Shown here: piece by piece, positions 10,201 through 18,241 of the stretch
Position numbering within the stretch: position 1 is the first letter of the stretch
How the letters are laid out: every line of letters begins with the position of its first letter
Origin: Deltaproteobacteria bacterium
Lineage (GTDB): Bacteria; Myxococcota; JADLHZ01
NCBI GenBank assembly: GCA_020848545.1
Contig: JADLHZ010000089.1
Location: 1-64,000, forward strand
DNA length: 64,000 nt
Reading direction: 5' to 3'
Program-made: the position numbers and the translations under genes
Notes under the pieces: model-generated
What the model saw: only the letters and a program-made list of their open reading frames with translations
The model's database searches: none
Told to the model about the DNA's origin: nothing

Positions 10201-10679
10201 AAGACTACGCCACGCACTACGATCTCGGCATCGCTTACAAGGAGATGGGCCTCACCGAAGAGGCCGTGCGCGAGTTCGAGATCTCGTCGAGGGCGAAGGA
10301 AAAAGAAGTCGAGGCGTGGAGCATGATCGGCGTTTGCAAGCTGCTCCTCGGCGATTCCAAAGGGGCGATCAGCGCGTTCAAGACCGCCGCGAACTCGGAT
10401 CGCATCTCAGCGCAGCAGACGGTCGCCGTGCAGTACGAGCTGGCCAACGCATACGAGGTTTCGGGCGATCACACCGCGGCGAAGTCGCTCTTCGAAAAGG
10501 TCTCGAAGCTCGATCCGAAGTTCCGCGACGCTGCCACCCGCGCCAAAGCACCGACGAAGGCGAACGTGCCAGAGAACGGTGAGCAGGAGTTCGACCTGGC
10601 AAGCGAGCTCGCCCCCGACAGCAGCGGCGCCCCACCGAGCGAAGAGCCACCGAAGAAGGGCAAGATCTCCTACGTTTGA
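7275..10679 (+). CDS. Large TPR-repeat scaffold protein with acidic and Pro/Ala/Thr-rich linkers
   Basis: A 1134-residue cytoplasmic protein without signal peptide. Tetratricopeptide repeats fill residues 1-300 (for example DKAIKEFQRI, LKAVAVFKQIL), with a further block around 345-440. Residues about 450-740 are strongly acidic and probably disordered. A short TPR-like segment (ELLDEAIEVYKNVLKK) precedes a low-complexity Pro/Ala/Lys/Thr linker at about 785-915. A final TPR block fills about 960-1090. The TTG at 7275 is preceded by AGAGGAT at a good distance. TPR proteins of this type are common in Myxococcota and act as protein-interaction scaffolds; the partner cannot be told from the sequence. 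It is followed after 55 bp by a lipoprotein gene on the same strand. Confidence 0.85.
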   Translation: MALNREKIVASAQKFIQRGQLDKAIKEFQRIVEEDPKDVRTLLKIGDLFSKKGERENAIATYLKVAEFYSEQGFFLKAVAVFKQILKVDPSLIDVNVKLADLYGQLGLGSDALTQYQNVALFYEKAGDTAKTLQILRKMIDLDPQNVGIRIKLAEMFAKAPETLKQAIDEFTEAAKVLKESNRLTDYAKVCERVLFLQPDNISLARELSELYLKQNDVKRALAKLQLCFKADPRDIPVLEMLAQAFLALGQTPKTVSVYRELAKIHADKGEFDKRRNYLKQILELQPDDEEVRNELEMKLGTPKPAAPAAASPPPTAAAPTSAEATVAKAAAPAPPAAPAPQLKPQEMIQKLLTETDVYVKYGLKDKALEHLKKIFSLAPNNLEAHAKVRDIYVQAGDLEGAVGILLKMANIAEGQGQIDRAREWVQEAARHDPNHAGAREQLQRLEPQEAEILDDDAIEDAPLDDKEAADLDSVSERDDEGVELVVDENAALEEEDLEAPKETALPPEPAVVSGALDDEEGMELEPPEPDAPTKDVDREPVFNERLDDTLDDTLDVPSNEFRVQSGEGKIDPRPRVQSGEARLAPGPDKPKSSMPTVEIGGGEDDEEDVVAPTTGELAFDAPPDGDLFETGDLGESDHTSPGLVPGELKGKQAPLSDVDDETMALADEEMAAKPEETHPVVAKIDLVHPKADAMPAIEEKPLAASAAISADDEETPDEDDEPTAAEAPPTDADLPDVSDELEEGEFFIQQELLDEAIEVYKNVLKKIPGHPVALQQLKVLGVDMPTAAPAKPVAAAKPTTPAAPAKPAEPSGTQKTAPTTRTPDLAAKATAPVKPPTTAPTVAAKPTTPAVAAKPTAPTVAKPTTTTTTTTPAKPAEAKPAVTPKPVDAKPAIAAKAAEAPAKADTNLKVAGATKTLIDESALGGDAFDLASELADDFKDAADSTPAAAPQEIQFSAEDVLNEFKKGVAATVSNEDYATHYDLGIAYKEMGLTEEAVREFEISSRAKEKEVEAWSMIGVCKLLLGDSKGAISAFKTAANSDRISAQQTVAVQYELANAYEVSGDHTAAKSLFEKVSKLDPKFRDAATRAKAPTKANVPENGEQEFDLASELAPDSSGAPPSEEPPKKGKISYV

Positions 10680-10734
10680 CGCGCGCCGAGCGAGGTTTGC
10701 AAATCACTTGGAGCGCCGCTACGCTCGGCTCTCC

Positions 10735-11730
10735 GTGCGTCTCCTCTTGTGTCTCACGAGTTTTGTCCTCGCAGCGAGCGGCTGCCGGGCCAAGCCCAAG
10801 GCTTCGGACGAGACCTTGAAGCAGCAAATCCTCAGCAACGAGCCGGGACCACTGCGCCTCCCGCCAGCGCCGATCGCCGCCGACAAGCTGCACGAAGACA
10901 CCCGCTCGCGCGCGCTCGTGCTGATGCCGCAGGCGAGCGAGCTCGAGAAGCGGCTGCCGCACTTTCAGCTTCGCATCAAGCTCGCACTCGAAGGCACGGC
11001 GCAGGTCGGCACGCGCAACGAGGAGCACGTCTGGCGCCGGGCCAAGAGCGGCCGCTTCTCCGTGAAGCACTCGGGAAGCAGCGAGGTGAGCGAGTGGATC
11101 CTGATCACCCCGAACGCGTTCGTGAAACATAACAAAGGGGAGTGGCGAAAGCGGCCGTTCACCATCGAGCACACCGAGACGCTGAAGCGCGACGTCGTGC
11201 GCCAGCTCGCCGAGCCGATGAGCCTTTTCTTCGACGCGCTCACGGTTTCGCCGCCGCAGACGACGAGCGATGGGGGCCGCCCGGCGTTCCGCTACAAGCT
11301 CGGATTCACGGCACCGAACGCGCCAGGGGCGAAGGCCGACAAGTCGGCGCCGGCGAAAAGCGAAACAAAAACTGGCGAACCTGCGTCAGCCGCCACTATG
11401 AACCCCGAAGTGCGACCGGTGGAGCTCTCAGGCGAGATCGTGGTCGACAAGACGACCGGGGTGCTGCTCACCGCCGAGCTCAAGGGCACGTTCGAGCTCT
11501 CCCCGATCCCGCAGCCCCCGCCGAAGCCGCCGATGAACAAGCAAAACGTCAGGCTCAAGCTGAGCTGGAACTTCGAGTCGCTCGACGCGGGCGACGAAGC
11601 GAAGCTCGAGCCTGTACCGCCCGAAAACGCCATCGTCGAAACCGGCTTCAACCGCCCGCCCGCCGACGTCCTCGGCTTCTGGGGCGCGGCGAAGAAGCCG
11701 GGCGACGAAGAGCGCGAAGAGGAGGATTGA
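10735..11730 (+). CDS. Putative lipoprotein of unknown function
   Basis: A 331-residue protein with a lipoprotein signal: RLLLCLTSFVLA followed by ASGC. No family recognised. The mature part is rich in charged residues, with Pro-rich stretches near residue 260 (PIPQPPPKPP). It contains a repeated theme of beta-strand-like segments such as SGEIVVDKTTG and LLTAELKGTF, reminiscent of outer-membrane lipoprotein carriers (LolA-like), but the similarity is too weak to name. I chose the GTG at 10735 because only that start puts the signal peptide at the N-terminus. It ends 3 bp before proB and probably belongs to the same transcript. Confidence 0.7.
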   Translation: MRLLLCLTSFVLAASGCRAKPKASDETLKQQILSNEPGPLRLPPAPIAADKLHEDTRSRALVLMPQASELEKRLPHFQLRIKLALEGTAQVGTRNEEHVWRRAKSGRFSVKHSGSSEVSEWILITPNAFVKHNKGEWRKRPFTIEHTETLKRDVVRQLAEPMSLFFDALTVSPPQTTSDGGRPAFRYKLGFTAPNAPGAKADKSAPAKSETKTGEPASAATMNPEVRPVELSGEIVVDKTTGVLLTAELKGTFELSPIPQPPPKPPMNKQNVRLKLSWNFESLDAGDEAKLEPVPPENAIVETGFNRPPADVLGFWGAAKKPGDEEREEED

Positions 11731-11733
11731 GCG

Positions 11734-12912
11734 ATGCCGAGCGATCGCGATGAGAACGAAGTCCTGCGCAACAAGATCAGCCGCTCGAGCCGCGTGGCGG
11801 TGAAGGTCGGCAGCTCTGTGCTCGCGCGCGAGCCTGAGACCTTCAACCGAGTCATCAAAGACATCTTCGAGCTGCGCCGCGCCGGCAAGAGCGTGGTGCT
11901 CGTGTCTTCCGGCGCCATCGCGCTCGGCATGCAACGCCTGAACGTCAAAGATCGTCCGAAGGTGATCCCCGAGCTGCAAGCGCTCGCCGCCGTCGGCCAG
12001 TCGATCTTGATGCGCAAGTGGCAGGAAGCCGCCGTGCAGCTCCCGGTGGCGCAGGTGCTGTTGACCCACGCGGATCTCTCGGATCGCGGCCGCTACCTGA
12101 ACGCACGGCACGCCTTGAAGGTGCTGACCGACATGGGCGTTCTGCCGATCATCAACGAGAACGACACGGTCGCCGTCGACGAGATCAAGTTCGGCGACAA
12201 CGACACGCTCTCGGCGATGGTCGCGGGGCTGTGGGAAGCCGAGGCGCTCGTCATCTTGAGCGACATCGACGGCCTCTTCGACGCCGATCCGAACTTGAAC
12301 CCGCACGCCGAGCGCATTCCGCTGGTGACCGACGTCGAGAAGGCGAAGAAGCGCGCCGGCGGCCCGCGCACCGGTACGCTCGGCACTGGCGGCATGATCA
12401 CCAAGCTCAACGCGGTCGACATCGCGCATGCGCAGAACATCCCGGTGATCATCACGACCGGTGCCTACGCCGGCCAGCTCGCCGCGGCGATCCGCGGCGA
12501 CGACGTCGGCACCCTGTTCTGGCCGGATCAGGAGAAGATCTCGGACAAGAAGCACTGGCTCGCGAACGTGCTGAAGTCGAAGGGCAAGGTCCACGTCGAT
12601 GACGGCGCGCGGGCGGCGTTGATCCGCGGCAAGCGCTCATTGCTGCCGGCCGGCGTGCGCAAGGTGGAAGGCAAGTTCGACGTCGGCGACGCGATCGACA
12701 TCTACGGACCGCAGGGCGATCTCATCGCGCGCGGCCTCGTCGGCTACGATTCGCGCGAAGCGACGATGATCATGGGCAAGCAGTCGGCGCAGATCATCGA
12801 GCTGCTCGGCTACCGATCAGCGGACGAGCTCGTGCACCGAGATGACCTCGTCGTTTTCGCGTCGAACAAGGATAAGAAGGGCAGCAAGGCCAAGGAAGCG
12901 AAGGGCGAATAG
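11734..12912 (+). CDS. proB: Glutamate 5-kinase
   Basis: A 392-residue ProB with both expected domains. The amino-acid kinase domain spans about residues 18-270 (VKVGSSVLA, VSSGAIALG, INENDTVAVDE, GTGGMITKL). A C-terminal PUA domain follows (about 285-375). It phosphorylates glutamate with ATP to gamma-glutamyl phosphate, the first step of proline synthesis, and in characterised enzymes is feedback-inhibited by proline. The Lys-rich tail after residue 378 is an extension. proA follows after 8 bp, so the pair makes glutamate semialdehyde together. Confidence 0.97.
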   Translation: MPSDRDENEVLRNKISRSSRVAVKVGSSVLAREPETFNRVIKDIFELRRAGKSVVLVSSGAIALGMQRLNVKDRPKVIPELQALAAVGQSILMRKWQEAAVQLPVAQVLLTHADLSDRGRYLNARHALKVLTDMGVLPIINENDTVAVDEIKFGDNDTLSAMVAGLWEAEALVILSDIDGLFDADPNLNPHAERIPLVTDVEKAKKRAGGPRTGTLGTGGMITKLNAVDIAHAQNIPVIITTGAYAGQLAAAIRGDDVGTLFWPDQEKISDKKHWLANVLKSKGKVHVDDGARAALIRGKRSLLPAGVRKVEGKFDVGDAIDIYGPQGDLIARGLVGYDSREATMIMGKQSAQIIELLGYRSADELVHRDDLVVFASNKDKKGSKAKEAKGE

Positions 12913-12920
12913 TCGAGCGC

Positions 12921-14201
12921 TTGAATCAACCACTGGCACATAGACCCGAAGTCCTCGACGCGGTGCACAGAGCCCGTGCCGCGAGCCGCACGCTGCGCGT
13001 CGCGTCCGGCGATAAGCGCAACGCATTCTTGAAACACCTCGGCGAAGCGCTGATGAAAGATCGCGCTGTGCTGCTCACCGCAAACCAGGAAGACGTCCGC
13101 GCGGCGGAGGCGGCCGGCGTGTCCAAGGCGATGCTCGACCGCTTGGCGCTGAACGAGAAGCGGATCGACGATCTCGTCGCCAACGCGCGCGAGGTGCAGG
13201 CCCTGCCGGATCCCGTCGGCGCCGTGAGCAGCACGAAGGTGCTCGCGTCGGGCCTGCGCGTCGAGCGCCGCCGTGTGCCGCTCGGCGTGCTGCTCCTGAT
13301 CTACGAAGCGCGCCCGAACGCGACGATCGAAGCCGCAGCGCTCGCCGTCAAGAGCGGAAACGCGATCGTGCTGCGCGGCGGCAGCGAAGCAGCGAAGACG
13401 AACCGGGCGCTGTCCGGCGTGCTGCAGAAGGCCCTCGCCGCCGCCGACTTGCCGGCGGATGCGGCGACGGTGCTCACCGATCTGTCGCGCGACGAGACGA
13501 TCGCGCTCCTCGCGCTCTCCGACGACATCGATCTCGCGATCCCGCGCGGCGGACCGGCGTTGATCGACACGGTGAAGCAGAACGCGCGCATGCCGGTGCT
13601 CGCCCACGGCCCCGGGATCTGCCACGTCTTCGTCGACGCTGGCGCCGAGCTCGAGCAAGCGGCGGACGTTGCGGTCAACGCCAAGGCCAACCGGCCGGCC
13701 ACGTGCAACGCCGCTGAGACGCTGCTCGTGCACTCGGCGACCGCGGCGGCGTTCCTTCCGATGTTCGGAAAACGATACATGGAAACCGGTGGCGAGCTGC
13801 GTGCGTGCGACGAGAGCGCGGCGCATTTCAAGAAGGCCGGCATCGCGTACAAGAACGCCACGCCCGAGGACTACGCGACCGAGCACTTGGCGAACATCCT
13901 GAACGTGCGCATCGTGGGTTCCTTGGACGACGCCCTGGCCCACATCGAGCGCTACGGAACACGGCACACCGAAGCGATCCTGACCTCGTCGATCAAGAAC
14001 GCCGAGCGCTTCTGCCGTGACGTCGACGCCTCTTGCGTGCTGGTCAACGCCTCGACCAGGCTCAACGACGGCTTTTGTCTGGGATATGGTGCCGAGCTCG
14101 GCATTTCCACTTCCAAGTTCCACGCATTCGGTCCTATGGGTCTCGAGGCCCTGACGATCGAGAAAAACGTCGCCGTCGGAGACGGCCAAACCAGGAGATG
14201 A
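12921..14201 (+). CDS. proA: Gamma-glutamyl phosphate reductase
   Basis: A 426-residue ProA of normal length in the aldehyde dehydrogenase superfamily. It reduces gamma-glutamyl phosphate with NADPH to glutamate 5-semialdehyde, which cyclises on the way to proline. Visible signatures are YEARPNATIE near the substrate site, VLRGGSEA, and the catalytic Cys in NRPATCNAAE. The start is a TTG 8 bp after proB's stop, consistent with coupling; the protein from this TTG has the usual family N-terminus. The 3' end carries the Shine-Dalgarno sequence of the next gene. Confidence 0.97.
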   Translation: MNQPLAHRPEVLDAVHRARAASRTLRVASGDKRNAFLKHLGEALMKDRAVLLTANQEDVRAAEAAGVSKAMLDRLALNEKRIDDLVANAREVQALPDPVGAVSSTKVLASGLRVERRRVPLGVLLLIYEARPNATIEAAALAVKSGNAIVLRGGSEAAKTNRALSGVLQKALAAADLPADAATVLTDLSRDETIALLALSDDIDLAIPRGGPALIDTVKQNARMPVLAHGPGICHVFVDAGAELEQAADVAVNAKANRPATCNAAETLLVHSATAAAFLPMFGKRYMETGGELRACDESAAHFKKAGIAYKNATPEDYATEHLANILNVRIVGSLDDALAHIERYGTRHTEAILTSSIKNAERFCRDVDASCVLVNASTRLNDGFCLGYGAELGISTSKFHAFGPMGLEALTIEKNVAVGDGQTRR

Positions 14202-14204
14202 GCC

Positions 14205-14654
14205 ATCGATTCCAAGACCTTGCTGCAAACGATCGCTTCTGCTGCTGCCGATAAGAAAGCCGAGAACATCGTCCTGCTCGACGTCCGCGGCCTCGCGAGC
14301 TTCACTGACTTTCTGGTCATCGGATCGGGCACCTCCGACCGTCAGGTGCGCGCCGTCGGCGAGCATATCGAGGCCAAGGTGGCGGAAGCCAAAGGCCCGC
14401 GTACGATCGGCCGTGAGGGCTATGAACAAGGCGAGTGGGTGCTCGTCGACTTCGGCGAGGTGGTCGTCCACCTGTTCACGGACGACGAGCGCCGCGCCTT
14501 CGACCTCGAGCACCTGTGGGGCGACGCGCCGCGCCTGCGCTGGGATCCGAAGCACCCGCCGCGCGAGCTGTTCAACGTGCACAAGCTGAACGCTGGAGAG
14601 CGGCAGCAGGAAGTCGTGCAAGCTGCGCCGGTCCGCAAGCGCAGCGCGCACTAA
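14205..14654 (+). CDS. rsfS: Ribosomal silencing factor RsfS
   Basis: About 149 residues, RsfS/Iojap (DUF143) family, with LDVRGLASFTDFLVI, GTSDRQVRA and HLFTDDERRAFDLEHLWGDA. RsfS binds ribosomal protein uL14 and blocks 30S-50S joining in starvation. The start is unusual. A strong AGGAG at 14193-14197 sits 7 nt before an ATC codon (14205), and reading from it gives (M)DSKTLLQT, a normal RsfS beginning. The nearest conventional start is TTG at 14220, 22 nt from the same Shine-Dalgarno. I therefore favour a non-canonical ATC start with modest confidence. The C-terminal tail after HKLN is an extension. rsfS-rlmH is a classic gene order. Confidence 0.88.
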   Translation: MDSKTLLQTIASAAADKKAENIVLLDVRGLASFTDFLVIGSGTSDRQVRAVGEHIEAKVAEAKGPRTIGREGYEQGEWVLVDFGEVVVHLFTDDERRAFDLEHLWGDAPRLRWDPKHPPRELFNVHKLNAGERQQEVVQAAPVRKRSAH

Positions 14655-14662
14655 GCGCTGGC

Positions 14663-15121
14663 GTGCGCATCCGCATCCTCTCCTTCGGCCACAAGCGCGA
14701 CGAGCTCTACGGTGCTGCGCTCGCCGAGTACCAAAAACGCATCGTGAAGCCGTGGACGATCGAAATGAACGATCTGCCGACCGGACGAAAGAGCGAGCGC
14801 GAAGCGGCCGCGGTGGTCATGCGCCGTGAGGCCGAGGCGCTCGCCGACCTGGCTTCGCCTTGGGTGCTCGACGTCGGCGGCACCGCAGTCTCGACGGAGC
14901 AGCTCGCGGACTGGCTGCGCGGCGCACAAGACGGCGGCACGAAGCAGCTCGCCTTCATCATCGGCGGCGCCGATGGGATCGACGCCACCGTGAAGCAACG
15001 CGCGGCGCGGCGCCTCAGCCTTTCGAAGCTGACGCTGCCGCATCGACTGGCGCGCGTCGTGCTCATCGAGCAAATTTACAGAGCGCAAACGATCCTACGC
15101 GGCGAGGCGTATCACAAATGA
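14663..15121 (+). CDS. rlmH: 23S rRNA (pseudouridine1915-N3)-methyltransferase
   Basis: A 152-residue SPOUT methyltransferase, full length for RlmH. It methylates pseudouridine 1915 in helix 69 of 23S rRNA on assembled 70S ribosomes. The trefoil-knot SAM motif IIGGADGID is clear, as are the LSKLTLPH segment and the conserved C-terminal YHK. I chose the GTG at 14663, 8 bp after rsfS, because the family's N-terminal RIRILSFG follows directly. Its stop overlaps the start of the PilZ gene (ATGA). Confidence 0.95.
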   Translation: MRIRILSFGHKRDELYGAALAEYQKRIVKPWTIEMNDLPTGRKSEREAAAVVMRREAEALADLASPWVLDVGGTAVSTEQLADWLRGAQDGGTKQLAFIIGGADGIDATVKQRAARRLSLSKLTLPHRLARVVLIEQIYRAQTILRGEAYHK

Positions 15122-15453
15122 TCGACGACCAACCCAAACGAAAATACCGGCGGCGCAACCTCAAGGTGGAAGTGCGCGTGCGCGACGAGAGCGGCGCCGG
15201 CGAGGTCGTCTTCGACACCCACGACATCAGCATCGGCGGCTGCTTCTTGCGCTCCGATCTCTTGCTCGAGCTCGGCGAGATCTTGGACCTCGAGATCCCG
15301 CTGAAGGGGCACGACACGCCGCTGCGCGTCCAGGCCAAGGTGGTGCGCGCCGTGCGTGGCAACGAGCAAAAGTCCGGCCCGGGCATGGGCATCGAGTTCA
15401 TCAACCCGTCGCAAGCGCTGCGTGACGCGCTGACCGGGTTTCTGTCGGGCTAG
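15118..15453 (+). CDS. PilZ domain protein, probable c-di-GMP receptor
   Basis: A 111-residue single-domain PilZ protein. The c-di-GMP-binding residues are present: the basic motif KRKYRRRN near residues 7-14 and DISIGG, which fits the D/NxSxxG motif, near residue 37. Such single-domain proteins act as c-di-GMP effectors in motility, polysaccharide or type IV pilus control. Translation is coupled to rlmH by an ATGA overlap, making it the last gene of the proB-proA-rsfS-rlmH block. It converges with the minus-strand lipoprotein 9 bp away. Confidence 0.9.
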   Translation: MIDDQPKRKYRRRNLKVEVRVRDESGAGEVVFDTHDISIGGCFLRSDLLLELGEILDLEIPLKGHDTPLRVQAKVVRAVRGNEQKSGPGMGIEFINPSQALRDALTGFLSG

Positions 15454-15462
15454 CGAGGTCTC

Positions 15463-16323
15463 CTACTCGGTCGGACCCTTGCAGAAGGTCGACATCAGCT
15501 TCGTGTCGCAGACCTGGGCTGTGCCGCAGTCGGCCGGGTTCATCGGGTTGCAGGCGCCCTTCCTGCAGCGGAGCTCGCCGTCGACCGGGTTCGCCGTGCC
15601 CTTGGAGTTCAAGCAGATGAGCGGGAAGCCGGCGACGTTGCCGGGACCGATGTTCAGGCTGCAGGCGTCGTCGCCGCCGCCCACGCTCAGCGGATAGAGC
15701 ACGCACTTGCTGCCGTCGGGCGCGGCGCCCGCGGGGAGACAAATCAGATCGCCGTTTGCGACGCGGCCGCAGTGCGTCGGGTTACCCTGCGAGTCGGCGA
15801 CGCATTGGTCCACGCCGCGCGAGCTGTCGGCCACGCGAATTCCGATCTGGCAGATCGGCAGGCACATGCCGCCGTTTTGCGCCAAACGGACGCAGCGGTT
15901 GTTGCTGTTCGGCGACGCCAAGCGGCCGCCGAGATCTTGGCACGCCTTGTTCGCGTCGTCGCCGCTGCACTCGGCCTTGACGCACGCGCCGCCTTTGAAC
16001 TTGCCCTTGTTCGCCAAGTCGTAGACCGGCGCGCACACGGTGTTGGTCCCGCCGCAGTCGTTATTGACGTCGTAGACCTTGTTGCACGGCCGCGCGCACA
16101 CGAAGAGCGCGTGCGGACAGATGAGGCCGGTCGAGCACTGGATGTTGTCGGTGCACGTCTCGCCTTCCTTCAGCGAGTTGTTCGCGACGCAGTCCTCGGC
16201 GCGGCAGCTGTAGTCGGGACGGCACTGCTTGTTCGCGCATTTTAGGCCGTTGATGCCCGTGTCGATGATCAAGGAGCAGCCAGCGAACCACAGGCAAGCG
16301 ATGCCGGCGAGCAGCGCGCGCAT
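15463..16323 (-). CDS. Cysteine-rich secreted lipoprotein
   Basis: A 286-residue lipoprotein with signal MRALLAGIACLWFAGC; the lipobox is FAGC. The mature protein has more than twenty Cys residues spaced through its length, with short motifs such as CRPDYSC and CSTGLIC, suggesting many disulphides in the periplasm or at the surface. No named family recognised; small Cys-repeat lipoproteins like this are frequent in Myxococcota. Its ATG directly abuts the TGA of the upstream PEGA gene (TGAATG), so the two are almost certainly cotranslated and act together. Confidence 0.75.
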   Translation of the reverse strand: MRALLAGIACLWFAGCSLIIDTGINGLKCANKQCRPDYSCRAEDCVANNSLKEGETCTDNIQCSTGLICPHALFVCARPCNKVYDVNNDCGGTNTVCAPVYDLANKGKFKGGACVKAECSGDDANKACQDLGGRLASPNSNNRCVRLAQNGGMCLPICQIGIRVADSSRGVDQCVADSQGNPTHCGRVANGDLICLPAGAAPDGSKCVLYPLSVGGGDDACSLNIGPGNVAGFPLICLNSKGTANPVDGELRCRKGACNPMNPADCGTAQVCDTKLMSTFCKGPTE

Positions 16324-17811
16324 TCAGAACGCCCCGCTGGCGCCGACGTATGCGCCGGTCGGTGTCACCGAGAGGTCCAGGTCCACCGGGCCGAGGCCGA
16401 TCGCGCCTTTGCTGCCGGTCGGCCGATCGTCCCAAAAGATCAACGCGAAGATGCCGGCGACCGCGATGCCGGCGCCGCTGAAGATCAAGATGTCCGTGAG
16501 CATGCGCTTCATCTCGAGATCCGCCTTCGCGTTCGCCACCTTAATGTCGATCTGCTGCAGCGCCCGATAGGCGTCCCGATCGAGCAAGGTGATGATGCCA
16601 ATGACGCCGCCCGCCGCGAGCGCCGCGCCGCCGAGCCCGAGCAGGATGCCGCACAAGACAGGCTTCGCCTTCGCGCTCGACTTCGACATGCGCTCCTCGC
16701 TCTGCAGCCTGTTGTCGCCGCCGGTCGCGCGCAGGTCGCCGGCGGGCAGGCTGGCGATGTCTTTCTGCATCGTGTCCCAGAGCGCGATCGCTTCGTCGCG
16801 ATAGCTCTCCATCGCGGCCGAGAACGTGCGCTCGCCGAAGCCGAGGCGGCGGTTGTCGGCGTGGAACACGCCGGCCGAGACCTTCACTTGATCCCCGTTC
16901 ACCGACACGCTGCAGACGAGGACGAAGAGGCCCTTGCCCTTGGCGGCGATCGCGCTAGCCGTCGGCGATCGCGGGTTCTTCACCTCGCCGGCTGCCTTTT
17001 CGATCATCTGCAGCACTTGCTGCTGTTGCGGCATCGCGACGAGGTTCAAGGTGACCGCCGACTCGTTCTTGCCTTGCTTGACGTCAATGACCTCGGCCGT
17101 CGCGCGAAAGCCGTCGCGGACCACGCGCACGATGTGCGGCGCCGCGTCGATGCGGTCGATCTTGTCCGGCGTCATGCCGATGAAGTCGCCGTCGACGTAG
17201 AGCTCGGAGTACGCCGGGTTCGTGGTGATCGAGAGGCTGCCCTTTTGCGACTTCGACAGCTTGCTGCGCACGTCCTTGAAGGCGCCGAGCATGCTGCTGT
17301 TGTACACGCGCGGATCGGGCTGCACGTTGGGATCGAAGAGCAGCGCGCGCTGGATCAACGCCCGGCCGGTCTTGTCGTTCGGATCGTTGACGAGGACGGC
17401 GCCCGCCGAGAGCAACGCAAGCCGCGCGGCCGGCCGCAAGTTGTCGAACTCGCCCATGTTCTGCTCATAGAGCGCGAGCGCTTCGTCGAACTTTTGCTTC
17501 GCCTTGTCGGTGTCCAGGTTGTCGTAAGCGGTCTGCCCTTCGGCGGCGAGGGCGTCGGCGTCTTTGGCCAGCTTCTGCACGTCGATCTCGCGATCGCCGT
17601 AAAGCGCCGTGGGCGAAACGAGCTGGAACTTGTCCGGCGCCTTCGCCAGCGCCTCGCGAAAGCCGTACGACATGTACTGTGCTGCCCGCTTCGACGCGCT
17701 GTCCGCTGGATGAACGACGACGACGACGGATTGCGGCGAAGCGTGGGCCGCACCGCCGAGCGCGAGAACGATGAGGGCAACGCCCGCGCTGACGTGTTTT
17801 TTACGCTGCAT
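16324..17811 (-). CDS. PEGA-domain protein with two C-terminal membrane segments
   Basis: A 495-residue exported protein. A cleavable signal is at residues 1-24 (LIVLALGGAAHA). Residues 60-190 look like an alpha-helical TPR-like stretch. A PEGA domain lies at about 195-265 (GSLSITTNPAYSELYVDG, GFRATAEVIDV). Two hydrophobic segments near the C-terminus (GILLGLGGAALAAGGVIG and IFSGAGIAVAGIFALIF) probably anchor it. PEGA domains are beta-rich modules of surface-associated proteins. The start at 17811 was chosen because the signal peptide begins there; the frame continues upstream without similarity. It forms a pair with the Cys-rich lipoprotein, an arrangement that partly recurs at 62-64 kb. Confidence 0.75.
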   Translation of the reverse strand: MQRKKHVSAGVALIVLALGGAAHASPQSVVVVVHPADSASKRAAQYMSYGFREALAKAPDKFQLVSPTALYGDREIDVQKLAKDADALAAEGQTAYDNLDTDKAKQKFDEALALYEQNMGEFDNLRPAARLALLSAGAVLVNDPNDKTGRALIQRALLFDPNVQPDPRVYNSSMLGAFKDVRSKLSKSQKGSLSITTNPAYSELYVDGDFIGMTPDKIDRIDAAPHIVRVVRDGFRATAEVIDVKQGKNESAVTLNLVAMPQQQQVLQMIEKAAGEVKNPRSPTASAIAAKGKGLFVLVCSVSVNGDQVKVSAGVFHADNRRLGFGERTFSAAMESYRDEAIALWDTMQKDIASLPAGDLRATGGDNRLQSEERMSKSSAKAKPVLCGILLGLGGAALAAGGVIGIITLLDRDAYRALQQIDIKVANAKADLEMKRMLTDILIFSGAGIAVAGIFALIFWDDRPTGSKGAIGLGPVDLDLSVTPTGAYVGASGAF

Positions 17812-17905
17812 AATTTTGCGACGAGCTTTGAGGGTATGGCAGAGGAGATGTGTGTTTTCAAGAAAAGCGGGCGCCGTCGCCTGGCCTAAGACGCAGCGCG
17901 TCGGT

Positions 17906-18241
17906 GTGCGTTGCACCCCGCGAGGCTTCGAACAACGCGGCGTCTACGTGTGCAACGGCGCCTGGAGCCGCACCCGCGGCCTGCTCGGGCGTCCCGAAGA
18001 TTCGAGCGCGCTGCTGTTTCCCTGCGGGTCCGTTCATACTATTGGCATGCGGCGCGCGATCGATGTGATTTATTTGAGCCGGGCCGCGCGCGTGGTGAGA
18101 ATAGTGAGTGCCCTACGGCCCCTTCGCGCCAGCGTTGGACCGCGCGGCAGCTTCGCGGTGTTGGAGGTCCCTGCGTCTTCGGGACGGATGTTGCAGGTCG
18201 GCGACGAGCTCGAGTGGATGAGCGAGGAAGAGCAGGCATGA
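17906..18241 (+). CDS. DUF192 family protein
   Basis: About 111 residues of the DUF192 family. The signature is NGAWSRTRGLLGR followed by FPCGSVHTIGMRRAIDVI, with conserved Trp, the GLL(G/R)R turn and the C-x-S-(V/I)-H-T-x-G-M block. The function of the family is unknown. Many members are exported, but no signal peptide is visible here. I chose GTG 17906 because the family domain begins just after it; an alternative is a longer frame with an unrelated N-terminus. The stop overlaps the PP2C gene start (ATGA), so the two are probably cotranslated. Confidence 0.75.
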   Translation: MRCTPRGFEQRGVYVCNGAWSRTRGLLGRPEDSSALLFPCGSVHTIGMRRAIDVIYLSRAARVVRIVSALRPLRASVGPRGSFAVLEVPASSGRMLQVGDELEWMSEEEQA

